A stretch of 64,000 nucleotides of DNA from Muribaculaceae bacterium (GCA_017427945.1 JAFRRT010000038.1:17785-81784); one strand, 5' to 3'; numbered from the stretch's first letter, positions 1 to 8,454 are shown. Notes: generated by a model not told the origin, from the sequence alone. Numbers and translations: made by a program.

Positions 1-1
1 G

Positions 2-1207
2 CCCATTCTGGCGGTGCTGGGCCTGCGCGAACTCTTCAAAGAGCCCGACGGATGGCGTAAACATAAAGTGGCTCTGATTGTGAGCTTCGGTCTGTGTGCT
101 GTCATCTGTCTGCTGACGGCGTTGGCTCCCGGCATCTTTGGCCACTTCTCGGCCCAGGAGCATGAGCAATTGGTTGCCTCGGGACAAATTCAGCAATATC
201 CCAGTGTTGATGCCGCCATTGCCGCTGTGCGTGGCGCAATGGTGAGCGGTGATGCTTGGCGCAGCCTGATTGTGCTGCTTATCGGTTTTGCCGTAATCTT
301 CGTTTATCTGAAAGGCAAACTCAACGAGTTGACCACTGTCCTCATCGTTGCGGGTATTGTGCTGGTCGATATGTATGCTGTAAACAAGCGTTATATCGAC
401 AGCGATTCATTCACCTCTCATTATGACCTGCCTGAGGAATCGTTCACTCCGCGTCCTGCCGACACGCAGATTCTTCAGGACAAGGATATGAATTACCGCG
501 TGATGGATGTGCAACACTTTGGTGAGGCTATGCCCAGCTATTTCCACAAGACCGTGGGCGGTTATCACGCTGCCAAGCTGTCGCGTTACAATGACCTGAT
601 CAATGTCCAGATTGCCAAGAACAACATCCAGGTGCTGAATATGCTCAACACCCGCTACGTCATCATCAACGAGACGACTGTACAGCGCAATCCCGATGCA
701 CTGGGCAATGCGTGGTTTGTTGACTCGCTTACCTATGTCGATAACGCTGACCAGGAAATGGCGTTCCTGGATAACTTCAATCCTGCCGTGAGTGCCGTTG
801 CCGATGCCAAGTTCCGTGAGCAGTTGGGTGAGGCAAAAGCCGCTCAGCCCGGTGATACCATCTACGAGACTGCCTATGCCCCCAACCACTTGACCTACAA
901 GAGCCATAGTGCCGCTGGCGGTCTGGCAGTCTTCAGCGAGGTGTATTTCCCGTGGGGCTGGAACGTGACCATCGACGGCAAGCCTGTGGAGATGGGTCGC
1001 GTGAACTATGTGCTGCGTGCCCTGCAAGTACCTGCCGGCGATCATGAAATCGACTTCAAGTTTGCTCCCAGCGAGGTGAACAAGACGCAGACGTGGGCCA
1101 CCGTGTCGGTGATCATCATCTATCTGTTGTTGCTCTTGGCGTTGAACTATGTCCTGTTCGGTGACAAGTTCCGCAAGAAAAATGCAGAGCAACAGTTAGA
1201 AGAGTAG
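2..1207 (+). CDS. YfhO-family membrane protein, C-terminal part (gene cut by window edge)
   Basis: The reading frame is open from the first bases, so the gene begins upstream and only about 400 C-terminal residues are seen. Four hydrophobic segments are visible: two near the start (around VALIVSFGLC and SLIVLLIGFA), one at LTTVLIVAGI, and one close to the C-terminus at WATVSVIIIY. Between the third and fourth lies a long soluble region that includes an FSEVYFPWGW stretch, which is typical of the YfhO family. These large integral membrane proteins are implicated in glycosylation of surface polymers in Gram-positives; the role in Bacteroidota is not established. A short basic and acidic tail follows the last helix. 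The next gene starts within 25 bases on the same strand. Confidence 0.8.
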   Translation, partial: PILAVLGLRELFKEPDGWRKHKVALIVSFGLCAVICLLTALAPGIFGHFSAQEHEQLVASGQIQQYPSVDAAIAAVRGAMVSGDAWRSLIVLLIGFAVIFVYLKGKLNELTTVLIVAGIVLVDMYAVNKRYIDSDSFTSHYDLPEESFTPRPADTQILQDKDMNYRVMDVQHFGEAMPSYFHKTVGGYHAAKLSRYNDLINVQIAKNNIQVLNMLNTRYVIINETTVQRNPDALGNAWFVDSLTYVDNADQEMAFLDNFNPAVSAVADAKFREQLGEAKAAQPGDTIYETAYAPNHLTYKSHSAAGGLAVFSEVYFPWGWNVTIDGKPVEMGRVNYVLRALQVPAGDHEIDFKFAPSEVNKTQTWATVSVIIIYLLLLLALNYVLFGDKFRKKNAEQQLEE

Positions 1208-1230
1208 AACTGATAGTATACTTCGGTTGA

Positions 1231-1923
1231 TTGAAACGTTGGAAGAGATATATGAGTGCTTGGAGCCGCCACCACCGCAGTGGCGGCTTCGGCATACATT
1301 CACCCTATGCATACAGGTTTGTGAGAACGGTGCTTCGTGAACGCAAGCATTACTATGCCTATCAGGGCATGGGTGAACTGATTTCAACCGTCAAGCAAAA
1401 CACCACTTCCGGCCAGCGCCGCGAGATGGACCTCCTCAGCCAGCGTGAGGCGCGGCTGCTGTTCAGGGTGACTAATTTCTTTAATCCTCAGCATATCCTG
1501 CAAATAGGTGCCGCCACAGGCATTGAAAGTGTCGCTATGCTCGAGGTGAATAGCGAAAGCCGCTTGTGGCTATATGACCCAAACATCGAGCACAATGCCC
1601 TTGCCGTGCGTGTGCTGCAAAGACAAATGAATAGGGTAGCGTGCTATGATGATGCACAAGTGGCAGCCGAGGAGTTTCTGCAGGCCGCAGGGGAACGTAT
1701 GGCACTGGTCAACGTTACCGTCGAGGAAGCCGTGTTGAAACGTCTGCTGGATGCTGGTGCGGTTGTTATATTGCGCAATATGCATCGTGATGAGGCGATG
1801 TGGACGCTGTTTGAGGCCTGTTGTGATTACATGCCGATGGGACAGACCTATACCAACGGAAAAACCGCCATCCTTAACCCGAATCCCAAACTGCAACGCG
1901 AGGATTTTCTCCTTTGGTTATAG
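1231..1923 (+). CDS. SAM-methyltransferase-like protein of Bacteroidota, function unknown
   Basis: The protein has 230 residues. It carries a GFGIHSPYAYRF signature near the N-terminus, common in a Bacteroidota family of class I methyltransferase-like proteins. A degenerate SAM-binding loop lies near residue 90 (ILQIGAATGIES), followed by an acidic strand end (LWLYDPN). The expected catalytic features beyond the Rossmann core are not obvious, so activity is uncertain. The start given is TTG at 1231, which yields MKRWKRYMSAW. An ATG at 1252 in the same frame would remove seven residues and is equally possible. The gene lies just downstream of the YfhO-like gene and is probably co-transcribed. 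It ends 40 bases from the convergent CotH gene. Confidence 0.6.
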   Translation: MKRWKRYMSAWSRHHRSGGFGIHSPYAYRFVRTVLRERKHYYAYQGMGELISTVKQNTTSGQRREMDLLSQREARLLFRVTNFFNPQHILQIGAATGIESVAMLEVNSESRLWLYDPNIEHNALAVRVLQRQMNRVACYDDAQVAAEEFLQAAGERMALVNVTVEEAVLKRLLDAGAVVILRNMHRDEAMWTLFEACCDYMPMGQTYTNGKTAILNPNPKLQREDFLLWL

Positions 1924-1963
1924 TAAAGGAGAATTACATCAAAGAACCAATCCTCTAATAGCG

Positions 1964-3841
1964 TTAATTACCCAAGAGGAAGTCGATGATTGAAGTCAAA
2001 TCACTGATACTGATTTTGCCGTCTTCGTTGAAGTCGGCCCCTATATTAATGTCATCGATACTGCCAAGCATGTAATCAATCAGAGTGGTGACATCGATGA
2101 TGGAAACGATGCCGTCACCGTTTGCGTCACCCAGTATAACATCGCCGGGATATTCCAGCTTGTTGTCCATCCATTCAAAGCGCTCCCTGATGAAGCGGCG
2201 CACATTCTCGACTTCGGCACTGTAGCTGCCCCAGACTACGGGATTTTGTTGCACTGCCTGATTCATGATTGTCCATCGCTTGAAATTCAATGTCTGGGCT
2301 TGGTCCAGCAATATTTCGAGCGAGTCAAGATAGGCTATCATGGCATCGGCATTAAAACCGTGGCGGCGTGCATGGCACCAGATGCTTTTTAGCTGTTGTT
2401 GCACTTCGGGGTCATCGACTATGAGCTCATCGACAAAGTTGCGCATATTGCCGCAATAGCTGCCTGTGGTGCGGTAGATGTAGTCGTCATTATCGTTGAT
2501 GGGATAGGTGCGTACATCATTTTCGAAAGCCAGGTCAAAGTCCCACACGGGGCCGGTATAGATGGTGTCGTTATTACGCTGTTTATACATGTAAGTGCAC
2601 CAGAATGTATCGGTGTTGCCTGATAGCTCGCCCACGATGAAATAGCGCAAGAAGGTGTTCATGTCAAGATACTCTTTCTTGTTAGCCTCCATCTGGTTGA
2701 AGTGGTTTCTGATGTACTCAGATTGTTCAGGTGTTATCTCATCATCGTCGGGTGATTTGATGGTAACATAATTGTTGTCTTGAGATATGAACCAAGAGGT
2801 TTCCCCATAGGCATAAGCGTCAATTTCAAATAGATAACCGCCTGTAAGGGCGATACCGCTGATGTCTGCTGGCGTCATTTCGGTGATGTTCACACGGTTT
2901 TTGTTTACCTCCACTTGGTCGCACAGTTGGTAGCAGCCCTTGTATTCGCCGTTGAGTATCACATCAACTGGAGTGCAATAGGGGGTGTAAGGCATATTCA
3001 ACAAGCGGCTGAGCTCAAAGGCGAGCATGTTTCGCATCAGTGTTTTGTCGCCATAGTTGGGAATCAATGTCCATTTTTTTGCTTTGGCAGGAGCACCAAG
3101 CACTTGTTGCTTGGAGTCAAACTTGATGCGGTAAGGACGTTTGGGAAAAGAGAGAGAACCGTTACCGCGTTCACGTATGTTGCCAGGACCCGTCAGCAGT
3201 GCAACGTGTCCGTTGTCGCCCAGGATGGTCAACTCTGCTACGATTGGCGTTATTTTGTCGTGAGGGATTTCTCCGTTCAGTGTGTGGATGGTCACCACGG
3301 GCAAATTAGTCATGCGGTAGAATTTTGTATTGGTGCCTGTACCTGCGCGACCATAGAATTCCAGTTCGGCAATGTTACAATGCGCATTGCTGGGGCCCAC
3401 ATAGCGCACATAACGGAAGCCTTTGCTGCATCGCACATTGGCATGAGACATCTTCAACGCGCCGCCTGTAGAGGTAATCATATACAAGGGGACAGCATCC
3501 ATGAAGTCTTCTCTGTTAGCTCCCTCAAAGATACCCAGCACAACATTTTGGGGTCCTGAAGCGTTATTGCGCGGCATCCAGCCCACAATAGTGATGATGT
3601 GGGGAGAACCCAGGTCAAGCCCTGCCCAAGTATAACTGCTTTCATAACCGGCGAAGAACGTGTTGGGGTCACCGTCGAACGCATCAGCTATAGTGTTGAC
3701 GGTAGTAGAACTGCTGTTTGTGCTGTAATTATAGGACAACTCGGTCCCAATAATGGTCCCTGTAAGTTTCTCGTCGGCCAGGATGCTCGAGGTGCTTAAG
3801 ATGCCCAAGAGTAAAAACAATATGATTCTATTGATTTTCAT
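1964..3841 (-). CDS. Secreted CotH-family protein with N-terminal discoidin-like and C-terminal dockerin-like domains
   Basis: The start is placed at ATG 3841, which gives a clean signal peptide (MKINRIILFLLLGILSTSS); the frame extends 24 codons further up without one. The 625-residue protein has three parts. Residues about 25-165 look like an F5/8 type C carbohydrate-binding domain. Residues about 170-560 are a CotH kinase-like domain with the acidic motif VWDFDLAFEND. The last 60 residues are two EF-hand-like dockerin repeats (GDANGDGIVSIIDV and ADFNEDGKISISDL). CotH proteins of spore formers are atypical protein kinases; substrates in Bacteroidota are unknown. Two paralogues at 20.6-24.2 kb carry the dockerin pair at the other end. 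Confidence 0.85.
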   Translation of the reverse strand: MKINRIILFLLLGILSTSSILADEKLTGTIIGTELSYNYSTNSSSTTVNTIADAFDGDPNTFFAGYESSYTWAGLDLGSPHIITIVGWMPRNNASGPQNVVLGIFEGANREDFMDAVPLYMITSTGGALKMSHANVRCSKGFRYVRYVGPSNAHCNIAELEFYGRAGTGTNTKFYRMTNLPVVTIHTLNGEIPHDKITPIVAELTILGDNGHVALLTGPGNIRERGNGSLSFPKRPYRIKFDSKQQVLGAPAKAKKWTLIPNYGDKTLMRNMLAFELSRLLNMPYTPYCTPVDVILNGEYKGCYQLCDQVEVNKNRVNITEMTPADISGIALTGGYLFEIDAYAYGETSWFISQDNNYVTIKSPDDDEITPEQSEYIRNHFNQMEANKKEYLDMNTFLRYFIVGELSGNTDTFWCTYMYKQRNNDTIYTGPVWDFDLAFENDVRTYPINDNDDYIYRTTGSYCGNMRNFVDELIVDDPEVQQQLKSIWCHARRHGFNADAMIAYLDSLEILLDQAQTLNFKRWTIMNQAVQQNPVVWGSYSAEVENVRRFIRERFEWMDNKLEYPGDVILGDANGDGIVSIIDVTTLIDYMLGSIDDINIGADFNEDGKISISDLTSIIDFLLGN

Positions 3842-3933
3842 ATACAACGATAAGCAATATGGCGGGTATTCATGCCATTTGCACAAGGGGTGACAATAGG
3901 GTGATACACGCAACTAGGGTTAAATGAATGTTG

Positions 3934-3964
3934 CAAAGGTATTAAATATTAATCAAATACAAAA
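3934..3964 (-). promoter_or_regulatory. Probable promoter of the CotH gene
   Basis: On the minus strand the -7 box TACCTTTG lies at 3934-3941. A TTTTG -33 box at 3960-3964 sits 18 bases upstream, slightly short of the usual 19-21. The inferred leader is about 85 nt. Confidence 0.5.
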
Positions 3965-4040
3965 CAGTAGGTATAATGAATTTTTCTATAGGGCCGTTAT
4001 GAATATGTTGATGTGCCATTGGATAAAGGAACAAAAACAA

Positions 4041-4072
4041 AACCGCCTTAGCCTTGATTGGCTCGGGCGGTT
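4041..4072 (-). terminator. Terminator of the FKBP gene run
   Basis: AACCGCC at 4041-4047 pairs with GGCGGTT at 4066-4072, with inner AGCC/GGCT pairs. On the minus strand the hairpin is followed by a T-rich run (TTTTGTTTTTG), as expected of an intrinsic terminator downstream of the gene ending at 4099. Confidence 0.75.
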
Positions 4073-4098
4073 CATGTCATTTGTTATGTCTCATTTGA

Positions 4099-4995
4099 TT
4101 ACTTAACGGGACGCGGGGGACGGGGTGCGCCGGGGCGGGGAGCACCGGGACGGGGACCTGCGGGCTTGGCATCGTCAACACCGAGGGTCTCAATGTCGAA
4201 AATCAGGGTCTCGTTGGGCTCAATGCCGCGGTTGCCCTGAGGACCGTAAGCGAGTTCACCGGGGATAACCACGGTAACCTTGCTGCCGGGCTTCATGAGC
4301 TGAATCATCTCGGCGAAGCCGGGGATGACTTGCTTGAGGTTGAAGGGCACGGGCTGCTCACCACTCTTGTCAAATACGCTATCGTTGAGGTGACGGCCTA
4401 CGTAGTTCACTTTTACTACGTCACTGTCGCTGAAGTTCTTACCCTCGCCCTCGGTAATCACCTTATAGGCGATACCGCTCTTGGTAAAGGTGTAGCTCTT
4501 GTCATTTTTCAGCTTAGCCATGTACTCCTCGCCAGCCTTCTTGTTGGCGATGGCCTTGGGTGACTGTTCCATAGCCTTGTTGAGCAGGGGCTCAATCTTG
4601 CTCTGGAGAGCCATCAAGTCTTCCTGACCCACGGGAGTGGTCTTCAACAGACCTTCACGCAGGTGCTTCATGAACAGGCTCTTGTTGATAGGCATACCAC
4701 ACTGCTGCTCGATGCCGGCATAAAGCTGGGCAATCTGCATACCCATCTGGAGACCCTGCATGAAAGCCTTGCTGGTGTCGGCGTTAGCGATGTACTCCAT
4801 ACCCTTGAGGGCCTGTTCCATGTTGATGGTGGAGTCCATAGCGCGCATCTGCTGACCCATACCAGCGCCATAGAGGTCACCGAAAGCGATGCTCAGCGAG
4901 TCCATAGCCTCACTGCTGCCAACTGACTTGCTGTTGCAGCCTGCAAAACCAGCCAAAAGGAGACCGGCTACTGCAAATGCTAAAATCTTCTTCAT
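4099..4995 (-). CDS. FKBP-type peptidyl-prolyl isomerase lipoprotein with Pro/Arg-rich tail
   Basis: The 298-residue protein starts with a lipoprotein signal peptide ending in the lipobox LAGFAGC, so it is probably membrane-anchored and faces the periplasm. Residues about 30-170 form the helical dimerisation region seen in FkpA/Mip proteins. The FKBP domain follows at about 175-275, with VKVNYVGRHLNDSVFDKSG and IPGELAYGPQG. It should catalyse cis-trans isomerisation of prolyl bonds in exported proteins. A low-complexity tail of repeated PRPGA units ends the protein, and the corresponding DNA is a G-rich repeat. It is the last of three consecutive FKBP genes read leftward, 54 bases after the previous one. 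Confidence 0.9.
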   Translation of the reverse strand: MKKILAFAVAGLLLAGFAGCNSKSVGSSEAMDSLSIAFGDLYGAGMGQQMRAMDSTINMEQALKGMEYIANADTSKAFMQGLQMGMQIAQLYAGIEQQCGMPINKSLFMKHLREGLLKTTPVGQEDLMALQSKIEPLLNKAMEQSPKAIANKKAGEEYMAKLKNDKSYTFTKSGIAYKVITEGEGKNFSDSDVVKVNYVGRHLNDSVFDKSGEQPVPFNLKQVIPGFAEMIQLMKPGSKVTVVIPGELAYGPQGNRGIEPNETLIFDIETLGVDDAKPAGPRPGAPRPGAPRPPRPVK

Positions 4996-5049
4996 AATAA
5001 TAAAACTTGTTTTAAAAAATGAATTGAATGTTGATATATAAAATGTTTG

Positions 5050-5571
5050 TTAGTTATTCTTCTCTACCTTGAGCAACTGCACGTCAAAGATGAGGGTGGA
5101 GTTGGGCAGAATCTGGTCGCCAGCGCCCTTGGAACCATAGGCCAGCTCGCTGGGGATGAAAAGCCTGTACTCCGAGCCTTCGCTCATGAGCTGCAGACCC
5201 TCGGTCCAACCGGGGATGACTTTGTCCAGGGGGAAGGTTGCGGGCTCACCACGCTCGACGCTGCTGTCAAACACGGTGCCGTCAAGCAGTCGGCCGGTGT
5301 AGTGTACGGTCACCATGTCGGTGGGACCGGGCTTGGCACCGGTGCCTTCTTTCAATACCATGTATTGCAGGCCGCTCTTGGTTTGAACGACGCTGTCGTT
5401 CTTGGCGTTCTGCTCTAGGAACTCACGGCCCAGCTCTTTATTGTCCTTGATCTGCTGGCCATAATCAGGGGTAGCCTGCTCGGTTGTTTCCTCGTTAGAT
5501 GTGTTGTTGCTGCAGCTTGCCATGCCCATGAAGAACAGGGCAGCCATTGCAATCACAAATACCTTTTTCAT
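5050..5571 (-). CDS. FKBP-type peptidyl-prolyl isomerase, lipoprotein
   Basis: This 173-residue protein has a lipoprotein signal (MKKVFVIAMAALFFMGMASC) and one FKBP domain over roughly residues 65-170. The family landmarks VTVHYTGRLLDGTVFDSS, IPGWTEGLQLM and IPSELAYG are present. A short linker of about 45 residues replaces the long helical N-terminus of the neighbouring FkpA-like protein. It is expected to act as a prolyl isomerase or chaperone in the periplasm. The C-terminal part is nearly the same as in the upstream gene (both end LIFDVQLLKVEK), which suggests local duplication. It lies 26 bases after the cytoplasmic FKBP gene. Confidence 0.9.
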   Translation of the reverse strand: MKKVFVIAMAALFFMGMASCSNNTSNEETTEQATPDYGQQIKDNKELGREFLEQNAKNDSVVQTKSGLQYMVLKEGTGAKPGPTDMVTVHYTGRLLDGTVFDSSVERGEPATFPLDKVIPGWTEGLQLMSEGSEYRLFIPSELAYGSKGAGDQILPNSTLIFDVQLLKVEKNN

Positions 5572-5597
5572 TGTATGAATTATTGAATAGTTGTAGT

Positions 5598-6188
5598 TTA
5601 GTTCTTCTTTTCCACCTTGAGCAACTGCACGTCAAAGATAAGGGTGGAGTTGGGTTGGATGGGGCCAGTGCCGTGAGGACCGTAGGCGAGGTTGGAGGGG
5701 ATGAACAGCCTGTAGGCAGCGCCCTCGCGCATCAGTTGCAGACCTTCTACCCAGCCGGGAATCACCTGACCAACGGCGAAAGTGGCGGGCTCGCCACGCT
5801 CTACGCTGCTGTCAAATACGGTGCCGTCAATCAGCTTGCCGGTATAGTGTACAGTAACCACGTCGTTGGGGCCGGGCTGGAGGCCGTCGCCCTCTTTCAC
5901 AACCTGGTACTGCAGACCGCTGGCGGTAACCTTCACGCCCTCGACGTCCTTGTTCTTCTCGAGGTATTCGCGACCCAGACGCTCGTTCTGCTCAGCGCCT
6001 TGTTTCTCCAAATTGGTGAAATACTCAGTGACAATCTGCTTTGCCTCGTCAAAGGTCATCTTCTGCTCTGCGCCTTCAAATACGGCACGCAAGCCATCGG
6101 CAAAGTCGTTGATATTCAGTTCTCTGATGCCTGAGCCAATGAAGTTTCCTCCCATGCTCAAGCCCAATGCGTAACTCAATTTATCCAT
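5598..6188 (-). CDS. FKBP-type peptidyl-prolyl isomerase without signal peptide
   Basis: The protein has 196 residues and starts MDKLSYALGLSMG, the dimerisation segment typical of Mip/FkpA proteins, but with no export signal, so it is probably cytoplasmic. The FKBP domain covers residues about 95-195 with VTVHYTGKLIDGTVFDSS, IPGWVEGLQLM and IPSNLAYGPHG, which contain the usual active-site aromatic and Asp residues. It is the first gene of the leftward FKBP run and lies behind a TATCTTTG promoter box shared back to back with the sirtuin gene region. Confidence 0.9.
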   Translation of the reverse strand: MDKLSYALGLSMGGNFIGSGIRELNINDFADGLRAVFEGAEQKMTFDEAKQIVTEYFTNLEKQGAEQNERLGREYLEKNKDVEGVKVTASGLQYQVVKEGDGLQPGPNDVVTVHYTGKLIDGTVFDSSVERGEPATFAVGQVIPGWVEGLQLMREGAAYRLFIPSNLAYGPHGTGPIQPNSTLIFDVQLLKVEKKN

Positions 6189-6220
6189 TGAAAAATCATT
6201 CTTTTTTGTAAAAAACGGTG

Positions 6221-6228
6221 CAAAGATA
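6221..6228 (-). promoter_or_regulatory. -7 promoter box of the FKBP gene run
   Basis: TATCTTTG on the minus strand, 32 bases before the ATG at 6188. No convincing -33 TTTG is seen at the right distance. Confidence 0.5.
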
Positions 6229-6327
6229 GTGATTTATGTGATTGGGGTGTGCGTTTTTGGAAAAATTTTACTATTTTTGCTATCACATTATACTATTACA
6301 CCTTTTCGTCAACCCAAAAAGTGCTCA

Positions 6328-7041
6328 ATGACTATGAATAAGAAAAAATTAGTGATTTCGTCAGGTGCCGGCATCAGCGCCGAGAGTGGCATCAAGACCT
6401 TTCGTGATGCCGATGGACTGTGGGAGAATTATCCCGTGATGGAAGTGGCGAGCCACGAGGGCTTCCTGCGCAACCCTGCGCTCATACACAAGTTCTATAA
6501 CGAGAGGCGTGAGCAGTTGATCAACGCCCAGCCCAATGCCGCCCATCTGGGACTGGTGGAACTGGAAAAGGACTTTGACGTGCGTGTCATCACTCAAAAC
6601 GTTGATGACCTGCACGAGCGCGCCGGCAGCACCAACGTGCTGCACTTGCATGGCGAGTTGATGAAGGTGCGTTCACTCAGGCACGAGGAGCGTGAGTATG
6701 TCCTGCCGTGTGACCAGTTGACCGACAAGGGGTTAGTGACCAGCGTGGATACGCGCGACCCCTACGATGACCCTGTAAGACCACACATCGTGTTCTTTGG
6801 CGAAGCCGTACCTAATATGGAGGCCGCCGCCCAGCTGGCGCATGACGCCGACATCTTTGTTGTCATCGGCACCTCGCTGGTGGTGTATCCTGCAGCGGCC
6901 CTCATCCAGTATGTGAAACGCGGTGTGCCCATCTACTACATTGATCCCAAGCCCGCCTCTGTACCCGACTGGGTACACGTTATCCAGAAGCCCGCAACCC
7001 AAGGTGTTGCCGACCTCATCGACATCCTGCGCAAGGGCTGA
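6328..7041 (+). CDS. cobB: NAD-dependent protein deacylase (sirtuin, CobB/SIRT5 type) lacking the zinc cysteines
   Basis: The start is placed at ATG 6328 (MTMNKKKLVISSGAG), because the upstream extension of the frame is non-conserved and overlaps the promoter area. The 237-residue enzyme shows the NAD-binding GAGIS and GIKTFRD motifs, TQNVDDLHERAG, the catalytic His in HLHGE, and a GTSLVVYPAA C-terminal motif. It removes acyl groups from lysines using NAD. FYNERREQL carries the Tyr-x-x-Arg pair that CobB and SIRT5 use for succinyl or malonyl groups. The zinc-ribbon region has only one Cys (LPCDQL) where four are usual. It is divergent from the FKBP run and followed by a strong terminator. Confidence 0.9.
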   Translation: MTMNKKKLVISSGAGISAESGIKTFRDADGLWENYPVMEVASHEGFLRNPALIHKFYNERREQLINAQPNAAHLGLVELEKDFDVRVITQNVDDLHERAGSTNVLHLHGELMKVRSLRHEEREYVLPCDQLTDKGLVTSVDTRDPYDDPVRPHIVFFGEAVPNMEAAAQLAHDADIFVVIGTSLVVYPAAALIQYVKRGVPIYYIDPKPASVPDWVHVIQKPATQGVADLIDILRKG

Positions 7042-7068
7042 AAACGAAGCCCTTCATGTTAAATGCTT

Positions 7069-7115
7069 AAACCACGAGTTGCGCCAACAAACAATTGGTG
7101 CAACTCGTGGTTTTT
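7069..7115 (+). terminator. Strong intrinsic terminator (19-bp stem), possibly bidirectional
   Basis: AAACCACGAGTTGCGCCAA at 7069-7087 pairs with 7095-7113 with a single G-T wobble and a 7-base loop, followed by T residues. It lies between the convergent sirtuin and LytTR genes. Confidence 0.85.
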
Positions 7116-7163
7116 AAATACTTTGCTTTTTGCCTAAATCACTGCAATGAGTATCTCAAGGGC

Positions 7164-8093
7164 TTAGACGCCCTTGATGGCTTCCTTGACTTGGGCCATA
7201 TTGCTGCGCGAGACGGGGATAGCGTCGTGACAGTGTTTCATGAGCAACTGCATGGTGCCCGATTTGGAGATGATTTCCTCCACTTGTCCCAAGTTGACCA
7301 GGAATGCGCGGTGACAGCGCACAATCATAGGATAGTCGCTCAGGTCACTCTCCATCTGCTTGGAGGTGGCGCGCAGCATGTCGTTGTGCACTTGCCCATC
7401 ACACATCTGATAGACCTTCACATAGTTACCCACCGCCTCGATATACAGCAGGTCGGAAATCCGCACCGTTACGGTTTCGCTGGTCGTGCCCGTCAGCGTG
7501 ATGGTTGACGGGGCTGGTGCTTCATCAGTTGGCATGTGCTCTATCGTAGTTCCCTCATTTTCCAAGGCCGTTTCGGCAATCTGTACGCGACGCTCGGTTT
7601 TCTCTTGCAGTTGCTGCAACCGTTCGTTCAACAGGCGGGTTTCTTCGAGTTCGGCTGCCAGGTAGCGGCTACGGAACTTGAAGCGCCAGTAAAGTCCGAT
7701 GGCGAAGGAGCAGAAGGCAATGATAAGCAGCGTTTCAAAGAAGTTGCTCCAACTGAGCACGTTACCTTCTACCAAGTCACTCATCACGAAATGGCGGTAC
7801 AGGCATATTGCCAGTGAAACCAGCGGGGTGTTGATGAGTTGGAACCACAGGTTGCGTTTGATGATGTAATTGACACCATGATCATAGGACCTGGGTTTCT
7901 TGACAATATACTTCAAGATGCCTTCAGTTACGATACAACAGCCAAAACCCAACGCACCGATAGCCAACAGGTGGACGTAGGCCATCCACTGCCATGCCTC
8001 CAGCCCGAAAGGCTTGAAAATCGCAATCGCCAGCACCGTGAAAACGGTGCTGATGACGCGTGTCCTGATAGTATCTTTTTGTCCTTGACTCAT
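7164..8093 (-). CDS. LytTR-type DNA-binding regulator with N-terminal membrane domain
   Basis: The 309-residue protein starts with four predicted membrane segments (around VISTVFTVLAIAIF, HLLAIGALGFGCC, LINTPLVSLAICLY and FFETLLIIAFCSF). A basic linker and a coiled coil of about 35 residues (ETRLLNERLQQLQEK) follow, then a C-terminal LytTR domain (about 205-305: ITLTGTTSETVTVRISDLLY, MLRATSKQME, IVRCHRAFLVNL). This layout suggests a membrane-tethered one-component regulator. The promoter lies almost on the start codon, so the mRNA may be leaderless. Upstream are two tandem copies of an 80-bp sequence and then the divergent LiaF-like gene, a plausible target. Confidence 0.85.
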   Translation of the reverse strand: MSQGQKDTIRTRVISTVFTVLAIAIFKPFGLEAWQWMAYVHLLAIGALGFGCCIVTEGILKYIVKKPRSYDHGVNYIIKRNLWFQLINTPLVSLAICLYRHFVMSDLVEGNVLSWSNFFETLLIIAFCSFAIGLYWRFKFRSRYLAAELEETRLLNERLQQLQEKTERRVQIAETALENEGTTIEHMPTDEAPAPSTITLTGTTSETVTVRISDLLYIEAVGNYVKVYQMCDGQVHNDMLRATSKQMESDLSDYPMIVRCHRAFLVNLGQVEEIISKSGTMQLLMKHCHDAIPVSRSNMAQVKEAIKGV

Positions 8094-8101
8094 ACGGCCG
8101 A

Positions 8102-8133
8102 CAAAGGTAGTGAAAGCCGAGCACAGAACAAAA
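8102..8133 (-). promoter_or_regulatory. Promoter of the LytTR gene
   Basis: On the minus strand a TTTTG -33 box (8129-8133) and a TACCTTTG -7 box (8102-8109) are separated by 19 bases, a full Bacteroidota match. Only 8 bases lie between the -7 box and the ATG at 8093. Confidence 0.8.
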
Positions 8134-8265
8134 GAATTTATTCTTTTTTATGTCGAGGCGCCTCCTACCTTAGCCAGTAGGCATCGGTAGTGAAAGCCGA
8201 GCACAGAACAAAAGAATTTATTCTTTTTTATGTCGAGGCGCCTCCTACTTTAGCCGGTAGGTATG
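8106..8265. repeat. Tandem 80-bp duplication (two copies, about 95% identical)
   Basis: Copy one is 8106-8185 and copy two is 8186-8265. They match over nearly the whole 80 bases and differ only near the 3' end. Each holds CCGAGCACAGAAC, a small AAAGAAT/ATTCTTT palindrome and TCGAGGCGCC. Both carry the TTTTG -33 box of the LytTR promoter, but only the gene-proximal copy keeps an intact -7 box; the distal one reads TACCGATG. Confidence 0.95.
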
Positions 8266-8369
8266 ATTACTTGTTTTTGGTAACAGCCTCAAAACATTCG
8301 TCACATTTTTTCCGATTATCCCAAATTGCCCTCCATTCATCACAAAACCCTGCTGAATATCCCAGAAAC

Positions 8370-8400
8370 TTGTGGGAATGGGCCTTTGGCGGGAACTTTG
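8370..8400 (+). promoter_or_regulatory. Possible promoter of the LiaF-like gene
   Basis: TTG at 8370-8372 and GAACTTTG at 8393-8400 are spaced by 20 bases. The -7 box deviates from the consensus in its first base. Confidence 0.4.
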
Positions 8401-8454
8401 CAGTCGAAAAATAAACCACGCGGCCTTGATGTGCCGCACTAAGAAATAAACGTT

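Noticed and set aside
407-1192. Open frame of 261 codons on the minus strand
   Set aside because: It lies opposite the YfhO-like gene and has the composition of a shadow frame.
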